Of a stretch of 64,000 nucleotides of DNA, positions 43,717 through 53,983 are shown piece after piece (position 1 is the stretch's first letter; every line of letters starts with the position of its first letter). The stretch spans positions 124,001 through 188,000 of the forward strand of contig JAYFQX010000001.1 of the NCBI GenBank assembly GCA_034926635.1, written 5' to 3'. This DNA is from Christensenella sp034926635 (GTDB lineage: Bacteria > Bacillota > Clostridia > Christensenellales > Christensenellaceae). The translations under genes and the position numbers were made by a program. The notes under the pieces are model-generated. The model saw nothing but the letters and a program-made list of their open reading frames with translations. It ran no database searches and had not been told where the DNA came from.

Positions 43717-45140
43717 GCCTTCTTAAGCTCCGCCTTCACCAATTCATTTACTGTTTTAGGGTTTGCTTTCCCTTTGGTCGCCTTCATAACCTGTCCGACA
43801 AAAAACGTCATCGCCTTGGCATTTCCGCCTTTATAATCCGCCACAGGTTTTGGATTCTCTGCAATAATTTTCTGAACCATCGCCAAAATCTCATCCGAAT
43901 CGTCAAGCTGTTTAAGACCTTTTTCTTCCACGATCGCCGCAGGTTCCTTACCTGTTTTGAACATCTCTTCAAAAACCTGTTTCCCAACGCTGGAATTTAT
44001 GACGCCATCCGCCACCAGCTTGAGCACATCGGTAAGTCCTTTGGCTGTAACAGGAATATCCTTTGGCTCAATTCCCTGTTCATGCATCAGACGCGCCAGC
44101 TCTACCATAATATAATTACTGATTGCTTTTGCCTCCGGATAAATTTCCATACATTCCTCAAACAGTTTCGCCGTATATTTTGACATCGTGAGAAGGCTTG
44201 CGTCATATTCCGGCAACCCGAATTCCGAGATGTACCGTTCACGCTTTGTCGCTGGAAGCTCCGGCAGCGACGCCTTGATCTGTGCGATCCGTTCGTCTGA
44301 CAAATAAACCGGAACTAGATCAGGATCCGGAAAATAACGGTAATCATGCGCCTCTTCCTTATCGCGCATAGAATAGGTCTTGCCCTTTCCATCATCCCAA
44401 CGGCGCGTTTCCTGCACAATTTCCCCACCGTCTTCTATGACAGCAATATGGCGCTTTGATTCATATTCAATCGCACGCTGCGCCGCCGAAATACTGTTGA
44501 TATTCTTAAGTTCGGTACGCGTGCCATAAGTCTCGCTGCCCAGGGGGCGAACAGAAATATTAATATCGCACCGAAGCGACCCTTCTTCCATTTTGCAGTC
44601 AGAAACGCCGATATATTCCATATTGGCACGTACCAGATCCAAAAACGCCTTCACCTGTGCCGCATTTCTGAAATCAGGTTCCGTTACAATTTCCATCAGC
44701 GGCACGCCGCCCCTGTTGTAATCCACAAAACTCTCTGTACCCTGATGTACCAGCTTTCCTGCATCCTCCTCAATATGAATACGTGTAATGCCGATTTTGT
44801 GCTTTTGCCCATCTACGTCCAGCGTAACCTCGCCGCGGGAACAAAGCGGAAAGTCAAACTGTGAAATCTGATATGCTTTTGCAAGATCCGGATAAAAATA
44901 TCCTTTTCTGTCAAGCTTGGAAAAATTAGGGATCTCACAATTAAGCGATAACCCCGCCCTAACGCCATATTCTACAGCCTGTTCATTCAAAACCGGCAGC
45001 GTCCCCGGCATAGAAAGACATACGGGGCAGACATTGGTGTTAGGCTCCGACCCAAATTCATTCTTACAGGAACAAAATATTTTCGTTTCCGTCGCCATCT
45101 CCACATGAACTTCTAATCCAATCACTATCTCATATTTCAT
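43713..45140 (-). CDS. gatB: Asp/Glu-tRNA amidotransferase subunit B
   Basis: 475 residues. YEIVIGLEVHVEM at the start, CSCKNEFGSEPNTNVCPVC (two zinc pairs), DYNRGGVPLMEIVTEPD and the kinase-like glutamyl-tRNA binding core, with a C-terminal YqeY tail ending in KGKANPKTVNELVK. Activates the mischarged tRNA and transfers ammonia from GatA. Presence of GatCAB suggests that Gln-tRNA, Asn-tRNA or both are made indirectly. Confidence 0.97.
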   Translation of the reverse strand: MKYEIVIGLEVHVEMATETKIFCSCKNEFGSEPNTNVCPVCLSMPGTLPVLNEQAVEYGVRAGLSLNCEIPNFSKLDRKGYFYPDLAKAYQISQFDFPLCSRGEVTLDVDGQKHKIGITRIHIEEDAGKLVHQGTESFVDYNRGGVPLMEIVTEPDFRNAAQVKAFLDLVRANMEYIGVSDCKMEEGSLRCDINISVRPLGSETYGTRTELKNINSISAAQRAIEYESKRHIAVIEDGGEIVQETRRWDDGKGKTYSMRDKEEAHDYRYFPDPDLVPVYLSDERIAQIKASLPELPATKRERYISEFGLPEYDASLLTMSKYTAKLFEECMEIYPEAKAISNYIMVELARLMHEQGIEPKDIPVTAKGLTDVLKLVADGVINSSVGKQVFEEMFKTGKEPAAIVEEKGLKQLDDSDEILAMVQKIIAENPKPVADYKGGNAKAMTFFVGQVMKATKGKANPKTVNELVKAELKKA

Positions 45141-45155
45141 TGGTTTCCCTCTCCA

Positions 45156-46610
45156 TCACAACGTTGGTTTCCGGTCAAACTTAATTGCCTGCTCAAAGCT
45201 ATACGCCGCGCGGAACATTGTATTTTCATCAAACGCTTTTGCAATAATCTGCACAGAAACAGGCAGCCCTTCCTTTGTTACGCCCGATGGCAGCGAAATT
45301 GCCGTGAGTCCCGCGATGTTAACCGGAACGGTATATAAATCGTTCACATACATTTCCAGCGGCGTAGATTTCGAGCCGATCGGAAATGCCGGTGTAGGCG
45401 TTGTTGGCGAAAGCAGAATATCATATTTCTCAAACAGCCTGTCAAAATCATTTTTGATCAGCGTGCGGACTTTAAGTGCCTTTAAGTAATAGGCATCATA
45501 ATAGCCGGAGCTCAATACATAATTGCCCAGCATAATACGACGTTTTGTTTCATCGCCGAACCCTTCGGAACGCGTATTTTTATACATTTCCTTCAGGTTT
45601 TCATAGTGCTCCGTGCGGTAACCATAACGTATTCCGTCAAATCTCGATAAGTTGGAGGCAACCTCCGCAGAAGCAATGACATAATACGCTGACAGCGCAT
45701 AATCAAACGTAGGCAGCGAAGTTTCTTCTATGACCGCGCCCAGTTTTTCAAACTCTTTAATTGCGTCCAAATAAGATTGCTTTACCTCAAGGTCTATTTC
45801 CTGCTCCAAATATTCTTTTGGAATACCGACGCGCAATCCCTTGACCCCATCCTTCATTCCCGTACCATAAGACGGATAATCCATGATCGCCGAAGTCGAA
45901 TCCTTGGAATCCTGTCCGGAAATCAGGTCAAGTACAAAAGCAGAATCCTCCACCGTCTTTGTGAGTGGACCAATTTGGTCAAGAGACGATGCAAATGCCA
46001 TCAACCCATAACGCGAGACCGTGCCATAGGTAGGCTTCAATCCAACCACGCCGCAAAATGCAGCAGGTTGGCGCACCGATCCACCCGTATCCGACCCCAA
46101 TGCAAAAATGGCTTCATCTGAAGCAACACAGGCAGCACTTCCACCGGAAGAACCACCTGGTACCCTCGACGTATCCCATGGGTTTTTAGTCGTACCAAAA
46201 TAAGATGTTTCCGTAGATGAGCCCATAGCAAATTCATCCATATTCGCCTTTGCCAGAAGCACGTAGTCTGACTCGCTTAACTTATCAATCACCGTCGCGT
46301 TATAAACCGGCTCATAATTCGCAAGCATTTTAGACGATGCTGTTGATTTCACGCCCTTCGTACAAATATTATCTTTAATAATAACGGGAACACCCGCCAA
46401 TTTTCCAACTTTTTCACCGTTTACGCGCCTTGCATCCACTTGACGCGCCTTTTCAAGCGCATTTTCCGCACAGCGTGTAACCAAGGCGTTGATTTTCGGT
46501 TCCGCCTCTTCTATCCTTTCAATACAGGCCTGCGTCAGTTCCGACGATGATATCTCCTTCTTTTCAAGCATCGCAGATGCCTGCTTCAGGCTTAGTTCAT
46601 TCAGCTTCAT
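45156..46610 (-). CDS. gatA: Asp/Glu-tRNA amidotransferase subunit A
   Basis: 484-residue amidase-signature protein. The catalytic Ser-cisSer-Lys is seen as Lys in VIIKDNICTKG and the serines in VPGGSSGGSAACVAS and DTGGSVRQPA. Releases ammonia from glutamine for GatB. Twelve bases after gatC. Confidence 0.97.
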   Translation of the reverse strand: MKLNELSLKQASAMLEKKEISSSELTQACIERIEEAEPKINALVTRCAENALEKARQVDARRVNGEKVGKLAGVPVIIKDNICTKGVKSTASSKMLANYEPVYNATVIDKLSESDYVLLAKANMDEFAMGSSTETSYFGTTKNPWDTSRVPGGSSGGSAACVASDEAIFALGSDTGGSVRQPAAFCGVVGLKPTYGTVSRYGLMAFASSLDQIGPLTKTVEDSAFVLDLISGQDSKDSTSAIMDYPSYGTGMKDGVKGLRVGIPKEYLEQEIDLEVKQSYLDAIKEFEKLGAVIEETSLPTFDYALSAYYVIASAEVASNLSRFDGIRYGYRTEHYENLKEMYKNTRSEGFGDETKRRIMLGNYVLSSGYYDAYYLKALKVRTLIKNDFDRLFEKYDILLSPTTPTPAFPIGSKSTPLEMYVNDLYTVPVNIAGLTAISLPSGVTKEGLPVSVQIIAKAFDENTMFRAAYSFEQAIKFDRKPTL

Positions 46611-46622
46611 TTCTGCCTCCCT

Positions 46623-46910
46623 TTAGTCCACAACCTTCGGCACTACAAAGAACCCGTCTTCCTGTTCCGGTGCGTTTTTCAGCATGTCTTCCTTATTCCA
46701 AACTTTTCCCGGAATATCTTCACGTTCTACGTTTTGCTGTTTTAAAATATACGTAGTCGGCTCGACTCCATCGGTATCAAGCTTGTTTAAACGTTCTGCA
46801 TGCTCGAGTATCGCATCCAGGTTCTGCTGCATCATATTCTTTTTTTCGTCGTCCAGACTAAGCATGGACAGCGAAGCAATTTTTTCTACTTCTTCTATTG
46901 TGACGCGCAT
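46623..46910 (-). CDS. gatC: Asp/Glu-tRNA amidotransferase subunit C
   Basis: 95 residues. VEKIASLSMLSLDDEKK and DGVEPTTYIL are typical; the C-terminal LRxD-like region reads NVEREDIPG. Small subunit that wraps GatA and stabilises the complex. First gene of the gat operon, start preceded by GGAGGAG. Confidence 0.95.
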   Translation of the reverse strand: MRVTIEEVEKIASLSMLSLDDEKKNMMQQNLDAILEHAERLNKLDTDGVEPTTYILKQQNVEREDIPGKVWNKEDMLKNAPEQEDGFFVVPKVVD

Positions 46911-46945
46911 TGCTTCTCCTCCGTAAAATGAATTATCAAAAAAAT

Positions 46946-46954
46946 ATTATAGCA
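46946..46954 (-). promoter_or_regulatory. Extended -10 promoter for the gat operon
   Basis: TGC followed by TATAAT on the minus strand, 36 bases before gatC. No clear -35. Confidence 0.65.
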
Positions 46955-46984
46955 TAAATTCCGCTGGTTTTCATCAAAAAAGCC

Positions 46985-48949
46985 CTATTTTGATACTAAA
47001 TTAGCGAATTCATCTTCATTTATGACTGTAACGCCTAATTTATGTGCTTTATCCAGTTTACTTCCTGCGTTTACACCCGCAAGAACATAATCTGTTTTTC
47101 CACTGACAGAAGAACTGGTTTTTCCGCCCAGACTTTCTATGATTTCTTGCGCCTGATTTCTTGTATACTTTTCCAGTGTACCCGTAAGCACAAACGTCTT
47201 GCCTTCAAATTTTCCCCCAAAAGCGATGCCTGTATCTGCCTGTGGATGAATACCCGCGTCAAACAATTCCTGCACCACGCGCATATAATTTTCATTACTG
47301 AAAAAATCAATAATACATTGTGCAACCACCCCGCCGATATCGGGGATCGCAATCAGCTGGTCAAAATCCGCATGTTTAATACCATCATATGTATGGAAGA
47401 AACGCGCCAAATCCTTTGCGGTCTTTTTTCCTACGTTTTCAATGCCAAGCGCATAAATAAAATTCGCAAGCGGCGGCTTTTTACTGGACTCAATTGCCTT
47501 TAAAATATTATCGGCTCGTTTTTCTTTGAATCCTTCCTGCTCTAAAAGCTGACTGCGCGTCAGCGTATAAATTCCTGCAACGTCTTTAATATCAAGTTTT
47601 TCAAACAGCATTTCAATTGTTTTATCGCTGAGATGTTCAATATTCATCGCATCACGCGACGCAAAATGAACCATGCGCGACGTAAGCTGCGGCTTGCAGT
47701 TCAAAGAATTAGGGCAATACAAATTCGGACCGATCTCTTCCAGCCGTGTGCCGCATGCCGGACAAAATTCAGGCTTTTCAATCGGAGCCAGAGGCGCGTC
47801 CTGCACAGGCGCAGCGCCGAGGATCTCCGGAATGACATCGTTTGATCTGCGGATAAAAACAATGGAGTTAATATCCACTTTTTTGCGCAGGATATCTTCA
47901 TAGTTATTAAGCGTTGCGCGACGTATGGTAGCACCCGCAAGCTCTACCGGCTCTACATGGGCAAGCGGGGTTAATTTGCCTGTCCTGCCAACATCCCATG
48001 TTACCTCTAACACGCGCGTTGTCATTTCTTCCGCCGGAAATTTATAAGCGATCGCCCACCTGGGGAATTTTTGTGTATATCCAAGTGCTTCCCGCGTTTT
48101 AAAATCAGTGATCTTGATCACCATTCCATCGATCAGGAAATCAAGAGTATTTCTTGTTTCCCCAACTTCATCAATCGCCGCTTGTATTTGAGCTATTTCT
48201 GTAAATGTTTTTTCATATTCACTGATATGGAATTTATTCTCACGCAAAAAAGTAATCATTTCGCTATGGTTAGCAAATTCCGTTCCCTCAATATAACCGA
48301 CATTATAAATAAAAGCGTCCAGATTTCGCTTCGCTGTCTGCGCAGGATCCAAATTTCGGATGGCACCCGCCGCTGCATTCCTGGCATTTTTAAGAGGTTC
48401 TTCCGCTGTTTCGTTATATTTTTCTAATGCAGAGAGATGTATGATCGCCTCTCCCTGCACTTCCATTCTGCCCAAAAAACCGATCTTCAGTGGGATCGAC
48501 TTAATTGTTTTGACCTGTTCTGTGATATCTTCCCCCACTTCTCCGTTTCCGCGCGTTGCCGCGCCGATCAAGTATCCGTTTTCATAAGTGAGATTAATGG
48601 TGAGTCCATCAAACTTATATTCCAGAGAATATGTTGCAGGCGGTAGTGCAAGCTGCGCAATCTGCTTGTTTGTACGCTCCTGCCACAATACAACTTCTTC
48701 CATATTCTGCGCTTTATCAAGACTCCAAAGCGGAACAATGTGCGTATGCTTGGAAAAACCTTCCAGAAGTTTTCCCCCAACGCGCTGCGTGGGCGAATCC
48801 ACTTCTATTTTCCCTGCTTCCATCTCCAGCCGCACAAGTTCGTCATATAACTTATCATAAACCGCATCAGCCACCGCCGGATCGTCCAACACATAATAAC
48901 GGTATGCATAATCGTTTAATTTGTCGATCAATTCCCTCATGCGTTCCAT
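46985..48949 (-). CDS. ligA: NAD-dependent DNA ligase
   Basis: 654 residues. Nucleotidyl-transfer lysine is Lys112 in KFDG; SPTQRVGG and ATRGNGEVGEDIT follow; an OB fold, a four-Cys zinc finger (CPAC then CPNSLNC), helix-hairpin-helix repeats and a C-terminal BRCT domain (KFEGKTFVLTGTL). Seals nicks in replication and repair. Ten bases after pcrA. Confidence 0.97.
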   Translation of the reverse strand: MERMRELIDKLNDYAYRYYVLDDPAVADAVYDKLYDELVRLEMEAGKIEVDSPTQRVGGKLLEGFSKHTHIVPLWSLDKAQNMEEVVLWQERTNKQIAQLALPPATYSLEYKFDGLTINLTYENGYLIGAATRGNGEVGEDITEQVKTIKSIPLKIGFLGRMEVQGEAIIHLSALEKYNETAEEPLKNARNAAAGAIRNLDPAQTAKRNLDAFIYNVGYIEGTEFANHSEMITFLRENKFHISEYEKTFTEIAQIQAAIDEVGETRNTLDFLIDGMVIKITDFKTREALGYTQKFPRWAIAYKFPAEEMTTRVLEVTWDVGRTGKLTPLAHVEPVELAGATIRRATLNNYEDILRKKVDINSIVFIRRSNDVIPEILGAAPVQDAPLAPIEKPEFCPACGTRLEEIGPNLYCPNSLNCKPQLTSRMVHFASRDAMNIEHLSDKTIEMLFEKLDIKDVAGIYTLTRSQLLEQEGFKEKRADNILKAIESSKKPPLANFIYALGIENVGKKTAKDLARFFHTYDGIKHADFDQLIAIPDIGGVVAQCIIDFFSNENYMRVVQELFDAGIHPQADTGIAFGGKFEGKTFVLTGTLEKYTRNQAQEIIESLGGKTSSSVSGKTDYVLAGVNAGSKLDKAHKLGVTVINEDEFANLVSK

Positions 48950-48959
48950 AATTTTTACC

Positions 48960-51137
48960 TTACTTTAATATTTTTAGTGATGCAAAAGCGAGAAACATCT
49001 TTTTTTCTCCTGCTTCATAGAAATCGACAACCGCCACCTGTGCATCGCCGCTTCCTGCAATCGATTTAATTTTGCCGCGTCCAAAACTCTTATGCTCTAC
49101 AACGCCTCCGACATGGAAATCCCCCGACACTTTCGACGGCTCGATCGTTTTTTCCGGCAATCCTCCCGAAAAAAAGCTCTTTTTCTTTTTCTCCTGCTTT
49201 TTTTCCGAAAGCACAGGCTTACGCTCTTTGTTGATGTGGTTCAGTAGTCCATCCTCTACTTCATCCAGAAAACGCGAGCGAACGGATGGCTGTGTTTTTC
49301 CATACAACGTCCGCATCAATGCATGCGTCATATAGAGCTGCTTTTTTGCACGTGTCATCGCCACATAGCATAAACGGCGCTCCTCCTCGACATTGTCTTC
49401 ATCAATCGCGCGCTGACTGGGGAAGATGCTCTCGTCCATACCCGCCACAAAAACTACGTCAAATTCCAGTCCCTTGGCTGCATGCATAGTCATAAGCGTA
49501 ACGCCGCCCTTGTCATCCATACTGTCAAGATCCGTAATCAAAGCAATATTCTGCAAAAAACCGTCTAAAGAAGCCTCGTCTTCGCTATCATAGGTATATG
49601 CCGAGTTGATTAATTCTGATATGTTCTCAACTCTGGCTTCTGCTTCCGGCGTTGCTTCCTCTTCCAGCATCTTTTTATATCCGGACAGCTCATAAATCCG
49701 CTCCAGAATTTCATGCACCTGCATCTCCTCATGTCCGTCGCGCATCTGTGTGTACATTTCATAAAATTCGTTCGCCTTTTTATTCAGCTGTTTTTCCGGA
49801 ATCAAAACATTAGCATTCTTCATTACTTCCAACATTGACATGTTGTTGGAAGCGGCAATCTGCGCAAGCGCAGCCACCTTCGCATCCCCGATCGCACGCT
49901 TTGGCATATTGATGATTCTGGTGAGTTGCAAATCTGCCGCAGGATTCGCAATAATGTTTAAATAGGCTATCATGTCTTTGATTTCTTTACGCTCATAAAA
50001 ACTGATGCCGCCGTATATCCTATAAGGGACGGCATACATCCGCAGTTTTTCCTCCAGTACCCTTGAAAGTGTATGGATGCGGTATAAAATCGCCATATCC
50101 GCATAGCGCGTACCGCGGTTGGCCATGCGCTGGATCTCACGTGCAATGGTTTCCGCTTCATCAAATTCGCTGTTTGCTGTATAAAGTATCGGCTTGCGTC
50201 CGCTGTTAATTTCGCTCCAAAGGGTTTTCCCTTTGCGTCCCTCATTGTTTTTAATAACAGAGTTCGCAACATCCAAAATGCGCTTGTCTGAACGATAATT
50301 CTGTTCCAGCCTAATGACTGCCGCGCCCGAAAAATCTTTTTCAAATTCGAGGATATTCCGGATATTCGCACCACGGAAAGCATAAATCGACTGGTCGTCG
50401 TCGCCGACAACAAAAAGATTTCCATACCCTGCCGATAATATTTTCACCAGTTTGTACTGTACCATATTGGTGTCCTGATATTCGTCCACCAACACATAAC
50501 GGAATTTATGCTGATAATAGCGCCTTGCCTCTTCTTCTGTCTCCAGCAAAAGCAAGGTATTCAGAAGCAAATCATCAAAATCCATTGCGTTTTGTTTTTG
50601 CATTTCCGCATGGTATTGCTCATAGATCTGTTCCGCATATTCCGCAATAAAAGGATTCCGTTCCTCAGCATAACTATAAAAATCAAGCAGCGTACTGTCG
50701 TTTTTATACTTGCTGATCAAATTCTTGAGATAGCGTTCGGAATATGCCTTATTATCCTTCAACCCAAGTTTTTCAAGTATTTTCTTAATCAGCCGAAGCG
50801 AATCATCCGTATCATAAATCAGAAAATTGCGCGTATAACCGATTTTATCCGCATACCTGCGCAGCATACGTACACACATTGCATGGAATGTACTGATCCA
50901 CATATCACGCATATCCGCCGCAACGACGCCGGCAATCCTGTCTTTCATTTCCTGTGCCGCTTTATTGGTGAAAGTGATTGCGAGAATTTCCCACGGTGCA
51001 ACTTTTTTTTCGTTGATCAGGTAAGCGACGCGCTGCGTGAGTACACGCGTTTTTCCACTGCCTGCCCCCGCCAGCACCAAAACAGCGCCTTCCGTTGTTG
51101 TAACCGCTTGTTGTTGTTTTTCATTTAATGTAAGCAA
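48960..51137 (-). CDS. pcrA: ATP-dependent DNA helicase PcrA/UvrD
   Basis: 725 residues, superfamily 1A. Motifs in order: LNEKQQQAV (Q motif), LAGAGSGKTRVLTQR (Walker A), DEYQDTN (II), DDDQSIYAFRGA (III), EQNYRSDKRIL (IV), TMHAAKGLEFDVVFV (V) and VAMTRAKKQLYM (VI). A basic C-terminal tail ends in a Tudor-like FGRGKIKSIAGSGDAQVAVVDF region that contacts RNA polymerase in Bacillus. It lies between yerC and ligA. Confidence 0.97.
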   Translation of the reverse strand: MLTLNEKQQQAVTTTEGAVLVLAGAGSGKTRVLTQRVAYLINEKKVAPWEILAITFTNKAAQEMKDRIAGVVAADMRDMWISTFHAMCVRMLRRYADKIGYTRNFLIYDTDDSLRLIKKILEKLGLKDNKAYSERYLKNLISKYKNDSTLLDFYSYAEERNPFIAEYAEQIYEQYHAEMQKQNAMDFDDLLLNTLLLLETEEEARRYYQHKFRYVLVDEYQDTNMVQYKLVKILSAGYGNLFVVGDDDQSIYAFRGANIRNILEFEKDFSGAAVIRLEQNYRSDKRILDVANSVIKNNEGRKGKTLWSEINSGRKPILYTANSEFDEAETIAREIQRMANRGTRYADMAILYRIHTLSRVLEEKLRMYAVPYRIYGGISFYERKEIKDMIAYLNIIANPAADLQLTRIINMPKRAIGDAKVAALAQIAASNNMSMLEVMKNANVLIPEKQLNKKANEFYEMYTQMRDGHEEMQVHEILERIYELSGYKKMLEEEATPEAEARVENISELINSAYTYDSEDEASLDGFLQNIALITDLDSMDDKGGVTLMTMHAAKGLEFDVVFVAGMDESIFPSQRAIDEDNVEEERRLCYVAMTRAKKQLYMTHALMRTLYGKTQPSVRSRFLDEVEDGLLNHINKERKPVLSEKKQEKKKKSFFSGGLPEKTIEPSKVSGDFHVGGVVEHKSFGRGKIKSIAGSGDAQVAVVDFYEAGEKKMFLAFASLKILK

Positions 51138-51143
51138 ATTTTA

Positions 51144-51446
51144 TTACTCTCCCTGTGCATCTTTATTTCTGTCTAAAACAAGAGAATACCCGCCCGTACC
51201 ATAATTAAGGCTGCGGTTTACGCGGGATATGGTCGCGGTAGAGGCGCCGGTTTTTTCGGCAATCGCATGGCAGGTAATTTTGTTCTTCAGCATTTGTGCC
51301 ACCTTATACCGCTGCCCGATTGCTGCCAGTTCGGCAACCGTGCATAAATCCTCAAAAAACATATAGCATTCTTCCACGCTTTCCAGCGATAAAACAGCCT
51401 GAAACAGTTCATCCAGTTCTTTGGATTTCAATTTTGAATCGTACAT
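51144..51446 (-). CDS. TrpR/YerC-family DNA-binding protein
   Basis: 100 residues from ATG 51444-51446 with AGAGGTG upstream. Helical, with TrpR-like features: LFQAVLSLESVEECYMFFEDLCT, then a helix-turn-helix CHAIAEKTGASTATISRVNR followed by LNYGTGGY. The YerC/YecD family is widespread next to pcrA and ligA in Firmicutes; its targets are not known. Six bases before pcrA, so it leads that operon. Confidence 0.92.
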   Translation of the reverse strand: MYDSKLKSKELDELFQAVLSLESVEECYMFFEDLCTVAELAAIGQRYKVAQMLKNKITCHAIAEKTGASTATISRVNRSLNYGTGGYSLVLDRNKDAQGE

Positions 51447-51496
51447 ACGAAACACCTCTCAATATGCAAAAATGCAGGTATCATCCCTATACCTAC

Positions 51497-51505
51497 ATTT
51501 TAACA
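51497..51505 (-). promoter_or_regulatory. Extended -10 promoter for yerC-pcrA-ligA
   Basis: TGT followed by TAAAAT on the minus strand. The leader then contains an 8-bp hairpin (GTAGGTAT with ATACCTGC, 51474-51496), which could be an operator or a protective stem. Confidence 0.5.
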
Positions 51506-51541
51506 CATTACTACGCGAAAATAAATGCCCGCCGTATGATA

Positions 51542-53983
51542 TTATTCGAATATATTAGCGTATATCTTTACCGCATCGTTACCCATCAACGCCAGAACAA
51601 CTTGTTCTCCTTTGGTATTACGCGCATCCAGCGGAACGTTATCCGTAGTCAGTTTGTGGATATCTCCGGATTTTTGCAACACCGTAACCTTGGTGATTCC
51701 ATCTATCAACAAACCGCCGGCAATTGTTCTTCCCACAGCCTCATTCAAAAGGTATGCTTTAAGCCCTTTGCCGTTTCGTCCCTGCTGTTCAAATTCGGCA
51801 ATCGGCGTCATTTTTGCATACCCCTTATTTGTCATCAGCAGAACATTGCCTTCTTGACCATTCTTGGTTTGTTCCGCCAAAACAATCTGCGCATTTTTTC
51901 CGAGTTTCATGGCGCCCACGCCTTTCCCGCTCCTGCCCATTACGGATACTTCTTCCTTTTTAATATGAATGGACATACCGTCAGACGAAACAAATAACAT
52001 ACTGTCGCATTGTTCGTCATCCGGTTTTGCATAAATAAGGCGATCGCCGTCTTTTAATCCACAAGCCATGATCTTGGATTTTTTAACGTCGAATTCTTCC
52101 ATTTTTGTGGCTTTCACCAAGCCACCGGCAGTCACAAAATACATCAGCTTCCGTTCAAAGTCGGTCTTAGTGATAATATTTAGGATTTCTTCGCCTGTAT
52201 CAATCCCCGTTGTAAGGGCATTTAGAGATTTTCCAGCATCCTTCATGCGCGCTTCAGGAATTGCCGTAACCGGCATCATTACCATATTCCCATAATTGGT
52301 AAACAAATATACCTTACTCGCAGTATCCGTCGGCACAAGCAGTACCGGCTGCAATTTTTCTTCAAGTTCACCGGTTTCCGTCCCTTTTTGCAAGGCTTTT
52401 TGCGACATGCGTTTCAAATTCCCGCCGCGTGTCAGCACCACTGTGCATTCTGTCGCAACCATAAATTCGCTCTCATCCACATCAATTTGCGCATGCTCTT
52501 CCCCGACAATCCGTGTACGCCGCTTATCCGCATACTTATCCCTCACCGCTGTGAGTTCCTCACAAATTACTTCCAGCAGCTTTGCCTCCGACCCTAAGAT
52601 AGAGCGCAGGTACTTGATCAGCGCAACAACTTCTTTGTATTCATTTTCCAGAAGCTCCACCTCAAGATTCGTCAGTCGCGCCAGTCTCATATCCAAAATT
52701 GCCTGTGCCTGAATACCTGTAAGGCTGAATTCCTGCATCAAAGATTTTTTAGCTTCTTCCGAATTTTTGGAGCTGCGGATAATTTTGATAACACGGTCAA
52801 TGTTTTTTACGGCAATAATCAACCCTAATAAAATATGTTCGCGTTTTTCCGCTTTTTCCAAATCAAACTGTGTCCTGCGGGTAATAACATTTTTCTGGTG
52901 GACAATATAATGATCCAGAATCGGCAACAATCCAAGCTGTTTGGGCGATCCATCCGCGATCACCATCATATTGATGCCGAATGTTACCTGTAAATCCGTA
53001 TATTTATAAAGAAGGTTCAATATTTTTTGTGCGTCGTGACCTTTTTTGATCTCGATTACAGCGCGAATTCCTTCCCTGTCGGATTCATCACGAATATCGT
53101 CGATCCCCGAAAAAATTTCCTTTTTGTTTTCGCTGATTGCCAAAATTTTTTCCAGCATCGCTGCTTTTTTTACTTCATACGGAATTTCCGTAATCACAAT
53201 CAGTTCTTTACCGGCTTTTGTTTTCTCTATATGCGTTTTTGCACGAATCTGAATTTTGCCTTTTCCTGTCTCGTATGCCTGCAAAAGCGCATTGCTCTTT
53301 ACTAAATATCCCCCTGTTGGGAAATCAGGTCCCGTAATATGCGCCATCATATTCTCAAGGGTGCACTCCGGATGATGGATTCTTTCAATCACGCCGTTTA
53401 TGACTTCGCCAAGGTTATGCGGCGGAATATTTGTTGCCAGTCCTACCGCGATTCCGGAAGACCCGTTTACCAATAAATTCGGATAACGCGCAGGCAGCAT
53501 ATCCGGCTCACGCTCCGTGTCGTCAAAGTTGGGACGGAATGGGACGGTATCTTTGTTCAAATCCCGCAGCATTTCAAGTGCCAGCGGTGAAAGCCGTGCC
53601 TCCGTATAACGCATTGCGGCAGCGCTGTCCCCATCCATAGACCCAAAGTTGCCGTGTCCATCCACAAGCGGCATACGCATGGCATATGGCTGCGCAAGCC
53701 GCACCATTGCATCATAAACACTGGTATCGCCGTGCGGGTGGTATTTACCCAATGCTTCGCCGACAATCCTGGCAGATTTTTTAAACGGTTTATCCGGCAG
53801 GATCCCCAGATCATACATCGTATATAAGATACGTCTTTGTACCGGTTTCAATCCGTCCTCTACGCGCGGAAGGGCGCGTTCCATCGTTACATATTCCGCA
53901 TAGGTCATAAACGAATTGTGCATGACCTCGTTGAGTGCCGCATCTATGATTTTTCCGTCAAAATTAACTTGTTTAGTCTTCAT
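51542..53983 (-). CDS. Type IIA topoisomerase subunit A (GyrA/ParC-like)
   Basis: 813 residues. Cleavage core with catalytic Tyr126 in AAAMRYTEAR, quinolone-region YHPHGDTSVYD (Thr87 where Ser is common), then a C-terminal beta-pinwheel from about 500. The GyrA-box, QRRGGKG, expected in the first blade is absent: residues 522-545 read GNLKRMSQKALQKGTETGEL. Looser versions occur late (MGRSGKG 682-688, QGRNGKG 734-740). This fits a topoisomerase IV or second-gyrase paralogue better than the main gyrase. The start overlaps the B subunit by eleven bases. Confidence 0.85.
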   Translation of the reverse strand: MKTKQVNFDGKIIDAALNEVMHNSFMTYAEYVTMERALPRVEDGLKPVQRRILYTMYDLGILPDKPFKKSARIVGEALGKYHPHGDTSVYDAMVRLAQPYAMRMPLVDGHGNFGSMDGDSAAAMRYTEARLSPLALEMLRDLNKDTVPFRPNFDDTEREPDMLPARYPNLLVNGSSGIAVGLATNIPPHNLGEVINGVIERIHHPECTLENMMAHITGPDFPTGGYLVKSNALLQAYETGKGKIQIRAKTHIEKTKAGKELIVITEIPYEVKKAAMLEKILAISENKKEIFSGIDDIRDESDREGIRAVIEIKKGHDAQKILNLLYKYTDLQVTFGINMMVIADGSPKQLGLLPILDHYIVHQKNVITRRTQFDLEKAEKREHILLGLIIAVKNIDRVIKIIRSSKNSEEAKKSLMQEFSLTGIQAQAILDMRLARLTNLEVELLENEYKEVVALIKYLRSILGSEAKLLEVICEELTAVRDKYADKRRTRIVGEEHAQIDVDESEFMVATECTVVLTRGGNLKRMSQKALQKGTETGELEEKLQPVLLVPTDTASKVYLFTNYGNMVMMPVTAIPEARMKDAGKSLNALTTGIDTGEEILNIITKTDFERKLMYFVTAGGLVKATKMEEFDVKKSKIMACGLKDGDRLIYAKPDDEQCDSMLFVSSDGMSIHIKKEEVSVMGRSGKGVGAMKLGKNAQIVLAEQTKNGQEGNVLLMTNKGYAKMTPIAEFEQQGRNGKGLKAYLLNEAVGRTIAGGLLIDGITKVTVLQKSGDIHKLTTDNVPLDARNTKGEQVVLALMGNDAVKIYANIFE

